From NCBI GenBank assembly GCA_900708905.1, contig CAADRB010000005.1:4842015-4906014 (forward strand): 64,000 nt of DNA, in the 5' to 3' direction. The DNA is from Hymenolepis diminuta (Eukaryota; Platyhelminthes; Cestoda; Cyclophyllidea; Hymenolepididae). Every line of letters begins with the position of its first letter. Position 1 is the stretch's first letter. Below the pieces are notes generated by a model, which ran no database searches, was not told the DNA's origin, and saw only the letters and a program-made list of their open reading frames with translations. The translations under genes were made by a program, and so were the position numbers. This document shows positions 24,872 to 38,599 of the stretch, in pieces.

Positions 24872-24915
24872 GAAGTAAGATCCTTTGATGCCTTAACGTT
24901 GCTCTCTGGTTTAAT
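24872..24915 (+). repeat. Short dispersed repeat, copy 2
   Basis: This matches the stretch at 10268-10312, sharing ATCA.AT.AAGTA, TTT.ATGCCTT and GTTGCTCT. A weaker third member begins near 15380. Confidence 0.4.
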
Positions 24916-27089
24916 TGGTCTCCTCCTCTCTATCATTTATTTGACTTAAGGTTATTCCATGTCATTTACCTTCCACGCTCAAAAATCGAAAAATATTTTT
25001 TTATTACTATGAATAATTATATAATTATTGGATTATAAAAATATGCGGTTAATTGTTTTAAATACCTCCTGAACTGTTTACTATGGTTACTTTTTTCATG
25101 AGAAGTTCAAATTGTCTCCGAGCTGGAAAGATGACATCATTGGATGTACATATCTCACCTGCCATTAAAAAAAGAAATTTTCACAAGCTCACTAGCCCAA
25201 TAATTCATCGAAGTTTTTTATCATTCTAAGCTATTGAATTCACTCCTAGTTTATTTTGAAGTTGAGCATATTTACCTTCATCCGTTTATAAAAATTTTTC
25301 ATGAATTAAGTCGGTGGGTTCCAAACTGAGAGCACTCTCGAAAATACCTCAAAATTGTAACCAAATTCAGAAGATCGCCAAAAAAACTTTTGAAATTAAG
25401 CTTGAACTATTGAGCTATAAAGGACAGTATTATAGTGAACCATCTTTTGGTCAATAAGTTGTTCTTTAATTAGAATAATAAATAATGCAAAGCTGTTAAT
25501 TTTATCTACCCGCTCTTAGTTGTATAATGACATAAATAAATTGGAGCGGACGTAATTTTCTAAATGAATCTGGGAGACGAGGGATGAAGGAGCTTCTTAT
25601 CCCTTATGAGAGTATGAATAGTTGAATGCTCTCGAATTCACTTGTAATGTCTAATGCAATTGCCCGCTTATTGTTGACCCTCCCTCCTCTCCCCCTCCCC
25701 CACATTGGTTCATACCTTATTGAACTCGCATATTATTCCCCTATTCAGAAAAGTTCTCTTCGCACTGTCTTGGACAAAATAAAACCTTTCCAAATCTTTA
25801 AATGCTAATTCTTCTATTTTATTTTCTAAACTATCTGTTATTTATTTATTTGGTAGCATCAATCAAAAAGCGTAAACCCGCAGTTATCAAAATATAATTT
25901 TATTATGTTCTAAGACTGCCTGGTTAGAATTAGCTTACAGAGGCTAAGGGAACTACATCTGAAGGAGGTGGAGTCTGATTCTCTCATGATAATCCTGTCC
26001 ACAAAAGGGATCTGAGTCAAGTTTGTAGGAATGGGGGTAATAAGGAACGATGAGCTGTTAATGAATCAAAGAAGCGATAGCGCATGGGAAAGGAGGACAG
26101 AGAGTACTTAAGGGAAACATATGTTTATGAGTTTTGTCATCTCAGACTCATTAGCTATCGATTTAATACTGTGAGCATTCCATCACCGGTGGGAAGCCCC
26201 ACTCCTTTGCTGATAAAAGCCCAATTAGGATTAATCGGGAGAGGGAAAGGAGTTAAAGTTGAGATAAAGAGTCATTCTTTGTTACCTAGCCACTTTACTT
26301 ACCAAATAATCTGCTCTTTTTATGCTTGGACGATCGAAATTACACATTTTACACATTACACATTTCAAAGCAAGGATATATGAAAGGTGCTTTTCGCTAG
26401 CTGATGGGTTGAATCACATGCGTATTATCCTGTGAAACTGTTTAGAATGCTGTCAACTTACAACCGTTTACAAATGGTTCTATAGCTAGTTGAAAGTTCC
26501 TTCCATCAAAAGTTGTGAATATCCCAACAAAAGGACTGCAAGAAGATGGGTTACTTGAGGTGAGGAAATAAATTCCGCAGGAAATGATATTAGATTTCGT
26601 ATGGTTTGCTATAACGTATTAACCAGTAGGCTGAAATTGCGATTAAACAAGAGAATATAGTTCAAAACGTAAGTTTAGATAAAGAACCTGAAATGAATCA
26701 GACAGTGGATGAAGAAAAGAAGGAGGAAAATTGAAAATATATAAGCAAACACAATAACAGATAATCCAGACAAGAAATGAAATAATTTTAAATTGTTGAA
26801 AAGTGTCAAGGACATTAAAATTGTATCCTTTCTGAGCAAGAGTTATGATTTTTACTTGTAGCTTTTGGATATTCCTTGATTATTCCAGTAATTTATCTGT
26901 AAGTTTATTCCTATCAATTTCAACTTTACAAAGTCATGTGATATAAGATCATGCGCATGGACTTCTGCTACATGATAAAAAAAGTGAAAACGTAGTTATT
27001 TATTTGTTAAAAACCCTTTTTAACATGCTCGAATGAGATATAGCCTACCGTTTGTAGACTCGCAACAAATTAATTTTCAGTTTAAAATC

Positions 27090-27325
27090 AGTATCTATCT
27101 GATAAAAAGCTGATTCGATCGCCCGGAAACACTTTTAGATCTTGTGGGGTGCAGAACACTAACAAGGCTGATTGAATCACGTGCACTAGAACTCATCACG
27201 GAAAGTGCGGCCATGTAACCGGTCGCGTTGAGATCAAGCGCGGCGTGTGTGCAGAGACCTCCCCAACCAATCAGCAATCAAGATCCCTGCAGCCCAGCAT
27301 GGTTTTGTATTTAATGAATAAACTT
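27090..27325 (+). mobile_element. LTR-like fragment related to family 3
   Basis: A GC-rich block contains GTGTGCAGAGACC (about 27247-27259) and CCAATCAGC (27277-27285). The same two motifs in the same order and spacing occur at the LTR start at 13176 (minus strand). An AATAAA (27317-27322) follows about 30 bases later, which would suit an LTR poly(A) site. No primer-binding site or internal sequence is visible. Confidence 0.35.
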
Positions 27326-28581
27326 TTTTGAAAAAGAAACGAAGTGGTTAATAAACCCTCTCCACTCAGGACCTGTCTGGTTCTTACCACTTTGGGCATA
27401 GCTCAGCTAATTTGGGAGTGAATTGATAATAGAGGACTCTGCTAGAGGCTATTCAGACTGCTTGGAAGGATTACTTAGGTGAGGCAAAAAGATTTATTGG
27501 TGTAGCATCCGCTTCAATCTTCCCACTTGGCATTCAAGGAAATGTAAATGAATCAGTTGATAAAAAGCACCATATGATAAATATTTCTATCTGCTTCTCT
27601 TTAAACATTTCTAATTTACAATAACCGTGAAGACCTTATCAATGTTTAAGTTATTACCCACTGTTATTGATAACAATCAATCGATTACTATTATACGTGT
27701 CAAAGGGCACTTAAATAGATAGGGTTTTCAACATTGTGGTTATAGTTTTCTTCATTATTGTAGGTTCTTGATCCGAAAATTAATCACAAAATGTTAATTA
27801 AGCATCTTTTAATTAAAAATCGCCGAAAATTCCTTTGTTTTAGGGGATAATCAAAAATTCATTATACGGCATTAGATCTAGCACCTTTATCACTACATCA
27901 AACCAGGTGAAATATCTGTAGTTTGAAAGAAATTAATCTAGCAATGAATTACTGAGTAGAATAAGGATTCGTCGGGTATTCATCAAAATTCCTTTTTCAG
28001 ATTCCATTTTTTGATAAATACAATGAAATAAATTCTCTGATAATAGAAAAAAATCAGCACAAAAATTAAATATCCAAAATCCCAATTGAAATTTTATATT
28101 CGAAAGTGCATTCAAGCATTGAAATAAATTATTTTTTCCTCCTCTTCAGAGCACCATTATGAGAAAGACGAGTGGTGAGAGAAACAACTCTTGGATACAC
28201 CGGTAATAATTCCTACTTCTATTAATCTCCAAATATTATTGGACTGTGAATAATCCAAACTAGTCCTCGTCGAATAGACGCACGCGAGTGTTATTACAGA
28301 TCGTCAGAGGTGGATACGAGCATACGAGTTGGATGAAGTTTGAATAAAAAGGGTTAGGATTTTCATATCCAACAAATAACAAAATGCCCGCGTTTGTTTT
28401 AATAAAACACACAACCTCGTCTGATAACTTATTAGAAACTCCTTACATTCAGTTGCATCATTATCTCGAAAATAACGTATTGAATTGCATTCAGGCTACG
28501 AATTTCATGATCGAGTAAAACTCCGATTTAAAAATTGAGGCAGTTAGGAGTTTTTAAAGTTGGAAAACACAGGTTTTTACT

Positions 28582-29520
28582 ATGGATCTTGTACAATGTT
28601 CAAAATGTGGAGAAAATATACAGGATGGACTTGCTGGGCGACCGTGTCTTTGTTCACATTTGTTTCATCCCGATTGTTTAACAGCCACATTTGAAGAGGA
28701 GGGAATTTGTCCAATTGATCAGCTGTCATTTCAGAGGGTACAATTTTTGGAGAGCGCAAAAGGTCCTTCTATAATTGAAGTAAGTAGTTTAAATACCAAT
28801 TAGAACCTGTTTAATTAGCAAATTTTAATTGTTAATTTAAGTTGTCTGATTTTATTCTTTTGGTAACATAGTTGACAATCCCAAATGAAAGCAATAATTT
28901 TGCCCCCTACTTTGAACGTGAACGTGATCTAAGTTCATTGACGGCAGATGTCTGGATGGTTAAGCTCTTTGAAATGCAAGAAAGAATGCAGGACATATTA
29001 TCCGAAATTATAGCCATTCCAGTACGATCACTGACTCAATTGTCGCATTATTTTAAGGAAAATCCCGCTAAAGTGTTAAGCTTGCTTCGGGATGTCCGAT
29101 TGTTAATGAATTTTAAACAATTTCTCAGAACTGTAAGTTCGCTTGCAAAATTTATTCCATAGGCTTCAAGATGACATAACACTTCGCGCTTTATCTAACT
29201 GCTTTAGGATGGGGGCGAATCTGGTTTTTATGGACGCCTACAAGAAGATATGCAACTGAAATATGGACCGATTGTTAACTCTTTCGAGGACATTGTAACC
29301 CTTATCTATACCATTCATAAAAACGTGCATAAAAAGATTGTTTATTCTCTGTTTTTTTTCATTTTTTTATATTACAACTCGTATTTGCTTTTGATTTTAG
29401 CTTCGTCTTCGTCTGCCGGAACCGACTAACTTTTTGGACGATATTGGTGGTGAACTCGGCAAATGCGTTGAATTAGCCCAAAGTAGCATTTTGTTTCTCA
29501 TGGCAACATCGAATTGGTAA
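28582..29520 (+). CDS. RING-H2-like finger protein, unassigned family (four exons)
   Basis: The exons are 28582-28779, 28872-29132, 29208-29294 (end uncertain) and 29401-29520, giving about 221 residues. The start ATG has an in-frame TAA a few codons upstream. The first two donors are both GTAAGT in phase 0. The N-terminus carries CSKCGENIQDG and CSHLFHPDC and ends with CPID. The ligands are C6, C9, C22 or C24, H26, H29, C32, C43 and D46. This is a RING-H2-like order in which the last ligand is Asp, as in RBX1. The rest is helical, with no membrane segment and no recognised domain. An E3 ubiquitin-ligase role is inferred from the finger alone. The third donor (ATT|GTAACC) is weak, with alternatives a few codons downstream. 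A possible poly(A) signal lies at 29654-29659. Confidence 0.72.
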
Positions 29521-32500
29521 TTCAATGCATTTAAACATTTTAGGATTAATTTAACTCATTTAACTAATATTTTATATGAAATTTCCAATCAGCGCTTCCT
29601 CTAAAATTAAAATGATCCATTTCATGGTGATTTCTTTTAGAGAATATCTGGAAAATAAAACATACTTAGTGGATTAAAACTAAATGGAGCTGGTTTTTAA
29701 AACTTTTCATATGGTTTGGTCTTTAAAATATATACTTGTTGGACAACTTGGCTTACCTTCTGTTGGATTCTAACCTCAGAAACCCTCATGAATTTTGAGT
29801 AGTATTTATCTATGCGATATCTAACAGTTCAGTAAAGTGATTGGTTAAAATACTTTTAAACTGTACCTCATGAACCAATTAAATTCCTACCTTTCACCTT
29901 ACCGATAAATTCTCGGCGAAATATCTTGGAGGCGAATTTTTTCAAGAATAACACCATTATAATCGTGGCCAAAATTTATGCTACTCAATTTAAGGTCAGT
30001 ATACTTATGCGTCCTGATCAAATCGTAAAGAGAAAATTATGGTAAACACATAATTTCTTTTCTCCATTAGTCGCACGCATTTGAGTTGACGTAGAGCACC
30101 TCAAAAATGATCTTTTACTGGAAATTTTCAACAGATTCAAGCGGTGATTACTACAATACCTAATTAAAAGTTTGATCACTTTCCAGAGAAAATGTTTTCA
30201 GCATATTTGCACGATGTATTGAAATGATCATCGACCTCTGGAAAATAATAGAGGTCACATTTTCCCTTAATTCATTTATCAAAATGGTTAAAACAAAATG
30301 AATTCGGGCAGTACTTGTTACTCATAATGGTTGTTAAAATTCGCCATGAAAAACTCCAATTTAAAATTAATGATTTACATTCTGTTTTTTTATATTTATG
30401 AATGTTTAATCAGAGTTTAATTGAATTCAATCCAATATCATCATTAAAATTTCTTCAAAAACTTCATTTAATTTAAGAAGGATGGTATTTAAATTCTCAG
30501 AAGATAAAAGCATGTATTAATGCAACAACCGTTAGATATTTAAGGTTCGAATAGGGGTTTCATTCATTGTTAGAGGTATCTATCCTCAGGAGTTGCTTAC
30601 CGATATTTGGCAGTTTAGTATCTTATTCGAGCGTTTTTTGGGATTGGCTCATTACTGACCCCATAAAATTTTATCACTTTCCTTTTAGACTAGCACCGGC
30701 TTATTGGGATTTCGCCTCAAACTGGATAGCTACATAAGAGGTTCTTCGGTATTACCATATTTCTTTACGAAATTTTTCATAATTCTGCAATGAATGAGCA
30801 TCTGTCTAGTTAATTCTCTGCATCTTGTATTAGCATCATCTATGCTAGAACCCCTCTGTATTTAAACCAATAGGCAGTTAAGCCAATCGGATTCATTCCT
30901 GCTAAGAATAAAAATATCGGTGTAGGAATATATTAATTCAAACAAAAACGTGATGAAGCGTTCGATTTAACATAAACGAGTGGAATTGCTCAGTTTATTT
31001 ATTTTCTTATTTTATAATGAAAAGACTCTTAAGTTTAAACCATGAAATGACATTTGAACTTGTCCAATTGTGAATGAAACGATGGTTGAAAGGGAGTGTA
31101 AAATGAGGTCAGAAGTCTCACTTTATTTAATTTACGGAAAAATGAATTAAATTTCAATGTATTAATATCATAGTAATATCCAAAGTAATGTTGATACTGA
31201 AAAGAGTAATAAAGATAGACTGGGTGTAAACAGATTCAGCAAACTTATAACTTAGCCAGACGTATATCTTGACAAGTGGACCCATTAGAGCGGTTAAGAG
31301 GGTGTCTCAGGGATTTAGGAAGAGCAAAATGCTTAAAAATTACAGAGCTTACTGCGTTTTGGCACTAAAATCGTCAGATTCTTCAAAAGGTCTCAATTTC
31401 TTATAATATTTATCGATACAGAATTCTAGATGGAACCATTTTTGTTCGACTTCAAAATCACCTTCGATTTACATTGGCCTTCAAAAAAATTCTTTATAAA
31501 AAGAAGTCCGTCAGTTCGTGGTCTATCTGCGTATTTATGATGGTAGGCTAGCCGGTATCTTCTCATTTCACAGGAATTTCCAGTGTCGGTGGCACCCAAC
31601 AACCATGGAGATTGTTTTTCAAGTATTTCAAATGTGGTCGTTATTCTAATATTCTAGAGATGACTTTCTAAATTTGAATTAGGTTTCCAAATCATCTGTT
31701 GATATTCCTGAAAACAATTCCCTCGATTCTAAAAGATCCCATTACGTCACTCTGTTTCCTCCATTTCTTGTTAAACGAAGATGATAACTATTTTGTAGTG
31801 ATCATATCAGATATTTGTTAGAAATGGAATATTCTAGCTTACAGTACGCCAGTGTACCAGAAAGACTTCTATCTAACCAAGTGTCCTTTTCAACTGCACG
31901 AACTCATCTGGCACTAGAGACAGATGAGACAGAGACGGTAACAGAGTACTTTCATTAGAGAAGAGTAAATACATATCAGTAACTTTGCAGCCAGTAAGCT
32001 GAAAATTGTTATTTCATGAGAGAATAGAACTTACAAAGGGTTAGTTCGATCATGTTGAGGGTCTCAGGTGTCTATAACTTATCATCCCAGCTTTCTAAAT
32101 TGCAAGCCCCCTTGTGCTCCCAGGCAGAATACTTAAAAGTATTTGAATAGGTCTATTCAATTGGGGTACAAGACGGTGGTATTTTGGAGGACCTATCATG
32201 CCTAGTTTTCATTCATAAATAAAGGGGAGCATTTAAAGAATGCTCTTTGAACTAGATTTAAGACGGTATACAAAATTCTTATCGACTGGAGAGATCGTCG
32301 AAAGTATGATGATCGAAACATCATTTAAAGGTCTAAGGATGAGTCACAAGCAGAACTGAAATGGATAATAATCGATAAGTGAATCACCATGGAGAATAAG
32401 ATTACCGCGTACTAAATAAACAATTAATCCCAGCCTCTTTTTTAAATAGGATTTGAAATATTTTTTATGGAAGATTTTATCACGAAAAATTATTTTCATA

Positions 32501-35500
32501 ATCCCACTTCGATCATGAAAGAAAATTAGTGGGAATGCATTAACTTAGCGAGATAATTCACCCAATTTTCATTACGAACTTTAACCTTTTTTATTTAGCT
32601 TTCTCTGTTGGTTTTGAAGTATCTCAACTTTCCGTTTCGTCCTTAGCTTTCTGACTTTCTCCATCAGTCCTCGTTTCCCACTTCTTTAGACTCCAGGGTT
32701 ATCGCATTGTATGTGTATCCGACACGTTGACCATTTGAGGTCAGAAAATTGGCGACCAAAAGAATACCAAATATAAGGAGGATAAATCAAGAGATTTTCA
32801 TGATCAAATAAATATGAGCATAGAACATGGCTGTACTTTTACTGAGACGGAAATAAGTTTATGGATTTGTCTTTTTCGTTGAAATACTATCCCAGGGAAC
32901 AATGGGAGTCATTACATTATTTTTAAATTTAAATAATTTTTAGTGTAATCCATCCAAATTATAGAGAGATAATATGTTGATATTTCTTTATTAATCTTCA
33001 TCCCTTTATGAGCTAAAGTAACAGCGATCATTATGCCTCTCTTTTGAGACAAAATGTGAGAAGAGGTTCTTCAATGGATTTGTCGAGGGCTAAATGCATG
33101 TGTCACTAAACGCAAAACTACAAAAAATATGAAACGAAAAAATATTTAGAAATAATCATATTTTAACGGGATTCAACAGATAGGAAGATAGATTGAGAGA
33201 AGACTATAAAATTAGAAGGAATGGGGAGTTAGTTAAATCGTCTGACCGCCCGAATTGAAAAATAAAAGATGGGAAGTTTAGCCAGTCTAGATATCTCTAT
33301 TATACTACTTATTTTGTTTTCTTTTTCAGAATAAGTATTGTTATTAGTAGTATTTTGTTGTAAAGTTGTTAGACGCGTTCTAGTGTTAGATAATTGAATT
33401 GAGGTGCTACTTGGGGACTGAATGCTTCGTGCTATTTCTCATTGTCCAAATATATCTATGCCCTACGTTTTTAACTTGAAATCAGACGAAATACATTTCA
33501 AAAGGAATTCTAATGATATCACATGTCTTCAATATCTTAGCTCCTTGAGATTTTATCTAGAAGCTTATCAACCATTAGATATTTTTAAACGTGGTATTAA
33601 AAGCAATGTTACAAACGATAGTAGCATTTACCATGTCCGCCACCAACTAAGAATTCTGAATTTTCCACAGATCATATATTTTTGGAAAAGTATCTTTATC
33701 TCAACGACAAATCCACGGAATTTTAACTCGGAGGTTTAATGGCGATCGCTTAAGGAAGAAAACATGGCTTAACCGATGAACTCATCTTCCCTTATTATAT
33801 ACATTTAATGTTCACATGGTCCTTATTGCTCCTCTAGAATACTATACGATACAGCTTTTACGGAAACTTATCCTTGTAAAAAATACCGCTTATTTGAAAC
33901 CACAAATTATAATCCGGGGGAATGTAGAAAAAATTTACTATTTTCAGTATGTGAAAGCAACTGAAATCGGATAAGTCACTTTCACCAAGAGATAAGAGAG
34001 GATATAGAAGAAGAGCGTCAAAAGCGTTATCTCAGTAGATTTTCCCTTTCAGCTGTAGAATAATCACTGAATGTTCAATTCATAGCTTCAATTTTCAAAA
34101 TTCAAGCCCCATAAATCGTCCCTTATATTAAGGATCAAATTCTTATCACTGGGGCTACTTCAACGGTTATTGATTACGATGTGTTGACTTGCCACTTCAC
34201 TTTGATGCTCCTTTCGAAGACCGGAAAAACAGTATGATATTACAGAAATAAAGCGGCTCACATGATCCCAACTTAGCAGAAATCGTAAAACAGTTTAACT
34301 CAAGCTGAACTCAAGTTAAGATCGCAAAATTTGAAACTTTTTCACCCTTTAATTTATCATTTGACCATTTTCTTCTGCCATATTACATTTTGCTGGTAGC
34401 CGTGTACAAATTAAACAACATATTCGTTGAATTACTTCAATTCAACTTTTTGGAACCAAGGAGATAGTGAAAAGGGCCATTAACCAGTCCCTGTGAAAAC
34501 GAAGCAAAAAGTAATTTCAAATTTCATGTTTTTCGCATACTTTCACTGTCATCAGAACTAGGCCAGAAGTGGTCCGTAGGTAGAATTTTCTGCATCTTGT
34601 CATAACGTTGCCTGCAGTAGCTTTTAAATAATGTTTCAGTACTAAACCTGTTAGGTTGACTTTTAATGAATGAAAATTGATTAAAATAACACTTTCATCG
34701 TAAATTAACATGAAAGCAGTTAAAATGGGGATTAGTGATTAAAATAAGATGCCCTTTTATTTGGGATACTAGTTTCACCAGCTCTTATGCTGTTATGACT
34801 TAACACGTGCTGTAGCCATTCACGTCACATTGACCCCATGACCTCTGTCATTGGGTGCTGTGCATTTCGCATATCTTGTATATTATCTAAGCCCCGGAAC
34901 CTTCTAATCCTCATTTTAACTTAGACATGCTTACACCATTCTGTGTGAGAAACTGCTGAATAAAAATTTACGATGCAAAACAATTGTCCTCTCCTTAATA
35001 AACAAGTTTTTGTTTAAATCACGGTAAAACCAACGAAATCTTGAACGAGAGGCTAAGGATATTAGGCGGCATGCACATATTCATTTTATATTCATTCATC
35101 CCAAGAAATTCATATACTGCCACAAAAACATATTCACATAAGAACAGATTGAAAGTCGGGCACTGTGTTATATTTACAAGGATACCGTCATCGAAGCGGT
35201 AGCGTTTTGTGCAACAGGCAACTTTATCAGTTCCAACATTTTCCCTTCAGTGTGGAATCACAATTTTTAGATTTACCACATTTCCTATTTTCTTCCTAAC
35301 TGAAACATATTTAAGCCACTAAGCTGAAGGCCCTTTTATGGGCAAACCTTCGATGGTGAATTTAGACTCGTAAAATATAAAGTAGATTCGTGATTCATCC
35401 TCTAATTATCTCTTTGACAACAAACCACCAACAAACTTTGCGCCATAAATAAAATTTAAAATTACCAATATATACCAAAGTTAGTGAGAGTACAAGAATT

Positions 35501-35596
35501 CAAAGTTCTGACAGAGAGTTTGGTAAGAAAATGGTTTTCCTGAGACTGTAAAATAAGAGGAGGGATAAGAAAGCAAGACTCTTGGGTAGAAAAACG
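29521..35596. other. Long AT-rich stretch without a supported gene
   Basis: An AATAAA at 29654-29659 may serve the RING-like gene. Nothing further is recognisable. The frame at 33422-33739 (105 codons) is the longest here but has no motif, a skewed composition and no splice context. Confidence 0.5.
29654..29659 (+). other. Candidate poly(A) signal of the RING-like gene
   Basis: AATAAA about 135 bases after the stop codon. Confidence 0.4.
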
Positions 35597-37610
35597 CTAA
35601 GCTTCACAGGGATGACACCATTCAGCAATAAAATACTTCATCTTTTCTTCCTCTTTCCATACGACATCGTAGAGTTCGGGTGCGAAAGCTCTTGGTTCCC
35701 GCCCACGTCTTCCAGAATCAAGACGCATTTCAGTTATTGTTTCAGCAGCTCTACTTCGTCTAAACTCAAGGCATCTGGATGTCTCCCTATTTGCAATAGT
35801 TATCCATTTTGCATTCGGAAGTCGCTTAGCCAGTCTGCTGAGTTCTTCTTTGCTTAAGCATGGTTGAAAGATACAGTCAATGTAAAGATACTTCAGACTC
35901 CATGATCGTGGATACAATAAACGCTCAGAATTGCCACTGCGAATTCGAAGGGAATCAACAACAAGACAAAGTACCTCCAGATTGCAGGCCGACAGGATTT
36001 CCTGAATTGCAATAGCATAGGCTTCAAGAGATACCGGCCACCGATGAATGTAGAGGCGCTTTAATTCAGGACACATCATGACAACCTCCTGTAAATCTTC
36101 AGGATCAAGATGGCTATCGGATGTAATAACCAATTCTTCTAAAGATGGAAAGAGTCCACAGATATTCTTAAAGGGTTGAGTGTGAGGAATATTGTCTAGA
36201 CAGTGACAAGAGTGCCATAATGATCGGTTGCAAAAAGGGAATGAAGGAGGAGATGTAATTGATACGGATTTTGTGGTTGTAAAATATCCTCGATGATAAG
36301 CCATGAGAGCTTCAAATTCACTATCAACGTTTCTAGGATCGATCAACTCCGCAGGAAATTCGATAGCTTTTAAAGACCTGGAAGTAAATTTTAAAATCGA
36401 GAAGAGGTATAAATGGCACAGAGTTTTAAATTGTTTCAGAAATCCAAAATATTCTGCAGAATTACTTGGACTTCGGGTATGTTGTACAGTAATGATCAAA
36501 GTCTCAACCATATGTCCTAATTGATCTAAGAAAGCCAAATTTGTTGAACTAGATACATTGCTAATATCAGGAAGGAAGATCAGTTCAAGCATAATTACTC
36601 CTTTCCCAACAAAAGCTCGTCGACCTATTTGAATAGGCTCATTAGGCGCTAAAGTGCAAGTTGGATCTAGCGGTTGGCCAAATCCCGTGAAAGTTATTTC
36701 TAACGAACCAAGGAAGCCATCGTCAAAAATTGTCGTTGATTTTAATCTTGAGATGGTGCCTATATTAACAGATCTTAGCTTAGGAAAGTATGAACATTCA
36801 GCGCTGAAGAGCATTTCATTGAGGGTTTTCAAAAGATCGCTCTTAGCATCAATTTGAAGGGTTTCCAAGTTGCCAAAAGGACCAACTTTTCGAATATACT
36901 GTGACCATGGGGTCTCCCCAATCATTCTTTCACAAACGGTAAGATGAATACAGTTTTGCATGACCTGTAAGAGGTCAAGGATATATTCTTCCCTATGGTC
37001 AGCAAGAAAACCCGTAAGATGGCACTTCATTACCTCCAGTTGAGGAGGTGCGAATATGCACTGAGGCGCTATGTACGGTTTGTTATCATAATCCGGGTCT
37101 GTTGGGCGAACAGAGAGGTAACGTAGATGTGGAAATGCTGGAGCTGAAAATATTGCTAGCAACTTATCTATCGGTTGCATTTGAATGCTCAAATCTAGAC
37201 GTTGGAGGCAACCGAAAGCCATGGGACTGGATAGTATACATTTATAGATTGCACCTATTGCACCGCCTTGAGCAACAGGACCAGGGCTCATGAGGCGCAG
37301 TGAATGAATATGTTGAGTGAGCTGTCTTCGAAGGAGGAAAAACAAAAGCGGAGAGCCATTCTCGGCGAGATTGATTTCGTGAGGAAAACTATAGTTCCAT
37401 TGGGGAAAGGCACTGACAAACTGTAGCCACTCATCAAGTGTGAGATAACGGAGGAGGCGCTGAACGATTTGCTGCTGGCGGAGAATAGTTTCCTGAAAAA
37501 AGTGACAGTTTCACTTAGCTAACCTTCTTAAAATAGTTCCCTAACCTATATTTACGTTTGATCAAAGCGTAGAACATTGCATTAAATCGTAAAATTAATG
37601 GATGCGAATC
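35597..37610 (-). CDS. F-box-like, leucine-rich repeat protein (5' exon missing)
   Basis: A large terminal exon (37492-35597) encodes 631 residues and ends HPCEA. Just upstream an 87-base exon (37610-37524) can be joined in phase 0 across a 31-nt intron with GT..AG ends and a TTTTTTCAG acceptor. The visible protein is 660 residues. Around residues 38-60, IVQRLLRYLTLDEWLQFVSAFPQW has the helix pattern of an F-box. The C-terminal half carries irregular leucine-rich repeats, for example LEELVITSDS, LKRLYIHRWP, LEVLCLVVDS and LKYLYIDC, each about 25-35 residues apart. F-box/LRR proteins act as substrate receptors of SCF ubiquitin ligases, and that role is inferred here. The first exon and start codon were not found upstream. 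The family assignment rests on pattern only; no close relative was recalled. Confidence 0.78.
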
Positions 37611-38599
37611 CTGAAAATGTCAGCGTTGTAGCTGAAAATAAATGCAATTTCATAAGCTTACATTCTATATAATTTATCATTCTTAGTGTAGCTATCAAAT
37701 CTCAAAATTTTCGGCCACTCATCTATTGAGCAAATAACTCCCCCTCCCTCCCCCCGCCTTCTACCTTGAATAGGACTCAAAATTTCAAACGTACAAACCG
37801 ATATGCCCAACCTCTCTTTTAAGTTCCAATCGGTGTGCATTAAATCTTGTGATTATCAGACATTTCTACTGAACGCACAAACAAAATTTGATTTGTTTTT
37901 ATAAGTCGGAATTTACATTTGTTAATAGTATGCCTCTATGGGATATTTTGGAATATCAGTAATTACCAAAACGCATCTTAATTCATATTTAATTAAAGTA
38001 GTAAATATCACTGAAATGCCTAGGAGTACCACGTCCTAGCTTCTCTTTAAAGACAATAATTTAATTAGAGATATCTTTTACACCGTTACAATAAATTCAT
38101 TTTTTTAAGACCTTTGAATCATACAAGTTGGACAAAAGGACACATGATTTTTAAATTTTAATAACTTGAAGAAAGAGAGAAAGAGGGCTCTGAGAGTCCC
38201 TACAATTAAGACCTCTGTAGTTTGACGTCCTTTTGCATTGTTAAATTAATTTTAATCCTTAAATTTGCACTGATGAGAAAATTTCATCTTCAATTCGTTG
38301 AGCAGCCATGAATTTGGAATTATTTTACGATTATACAAACAGGGTAGCGCAAAAATATAAGAGAAGCGGTTGCATGACCAGTTTTTCCTTCTCAAGCCTG
38401 TTGTATTGGGCACGAAAATTTCTAGCCATCAGGATTCACCATCGTTGGTAATTATTATCAGAAAGGCCTATTAAGACTTCAATTGATACTGAAGGATGAT
38501 TCCCTTTTCTCCGAAATATTTTATTTTTCACCATCCCGAATCATCGCCCAATTTGATTATCTGTCCTCACAAGTTAACTCTGTAACCCTTAACCATTCC
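37611..38599. other. Spacer expected to hold the 5' end of the leucine-rich gene
   Basis: I searched the minus strand for an exon ending in phase 0 that could precede 37610 and did not find a convincing one. A G-rich/C-rich patch lies at 37740-37761. Confidence 0.4.

Larger units (their letters stand above)
23879..28581. other. AT-rich stretch without a supported gene
   Basis: This includes the second copy of a short dispersed repeat (24872-24915), a polypyrimidine tract at about 25676-25705, and the LTR-like segment at 27090-27325 listed separately. Frames at 25626-25808, 26084-26383 and 27933-28115 show no motif or splice context. Confidence 0.45.

Noticed and set aside
27095..27277. 60-codon minus-strand frame in a GC-rich block
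   Set aside because: The block is better explained as an LTR fragment sharing motifs with 13.1 kb.
30535..30560. GGTTCGAATA resembling a tRNA B box
   Set aside because: No A box or cloverleaf stems precede it, so it is not a tRNA gene. No convincing tRNA or rRNA gene was seen anywhere in the window.
33422..33739. 105-codon plus-strand frame
   Set aside because: Composition follows the AT-rich background, and there is no domain, splice context or neighbouring exon.
35582..37293. Several plus-strand frames of 67-91 codons
   Set aside because: They are antisense shadows of the leucine-rich F-box-like gene.
37658..37840. 60-codon minus-strand frame ending at a GTAAGC, considered as the first exon of the leucine-rich gene
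   Set aside because: Its phase at that donor does not match the phase-0 start of the exon at 37610, and the matching frame has a stop.
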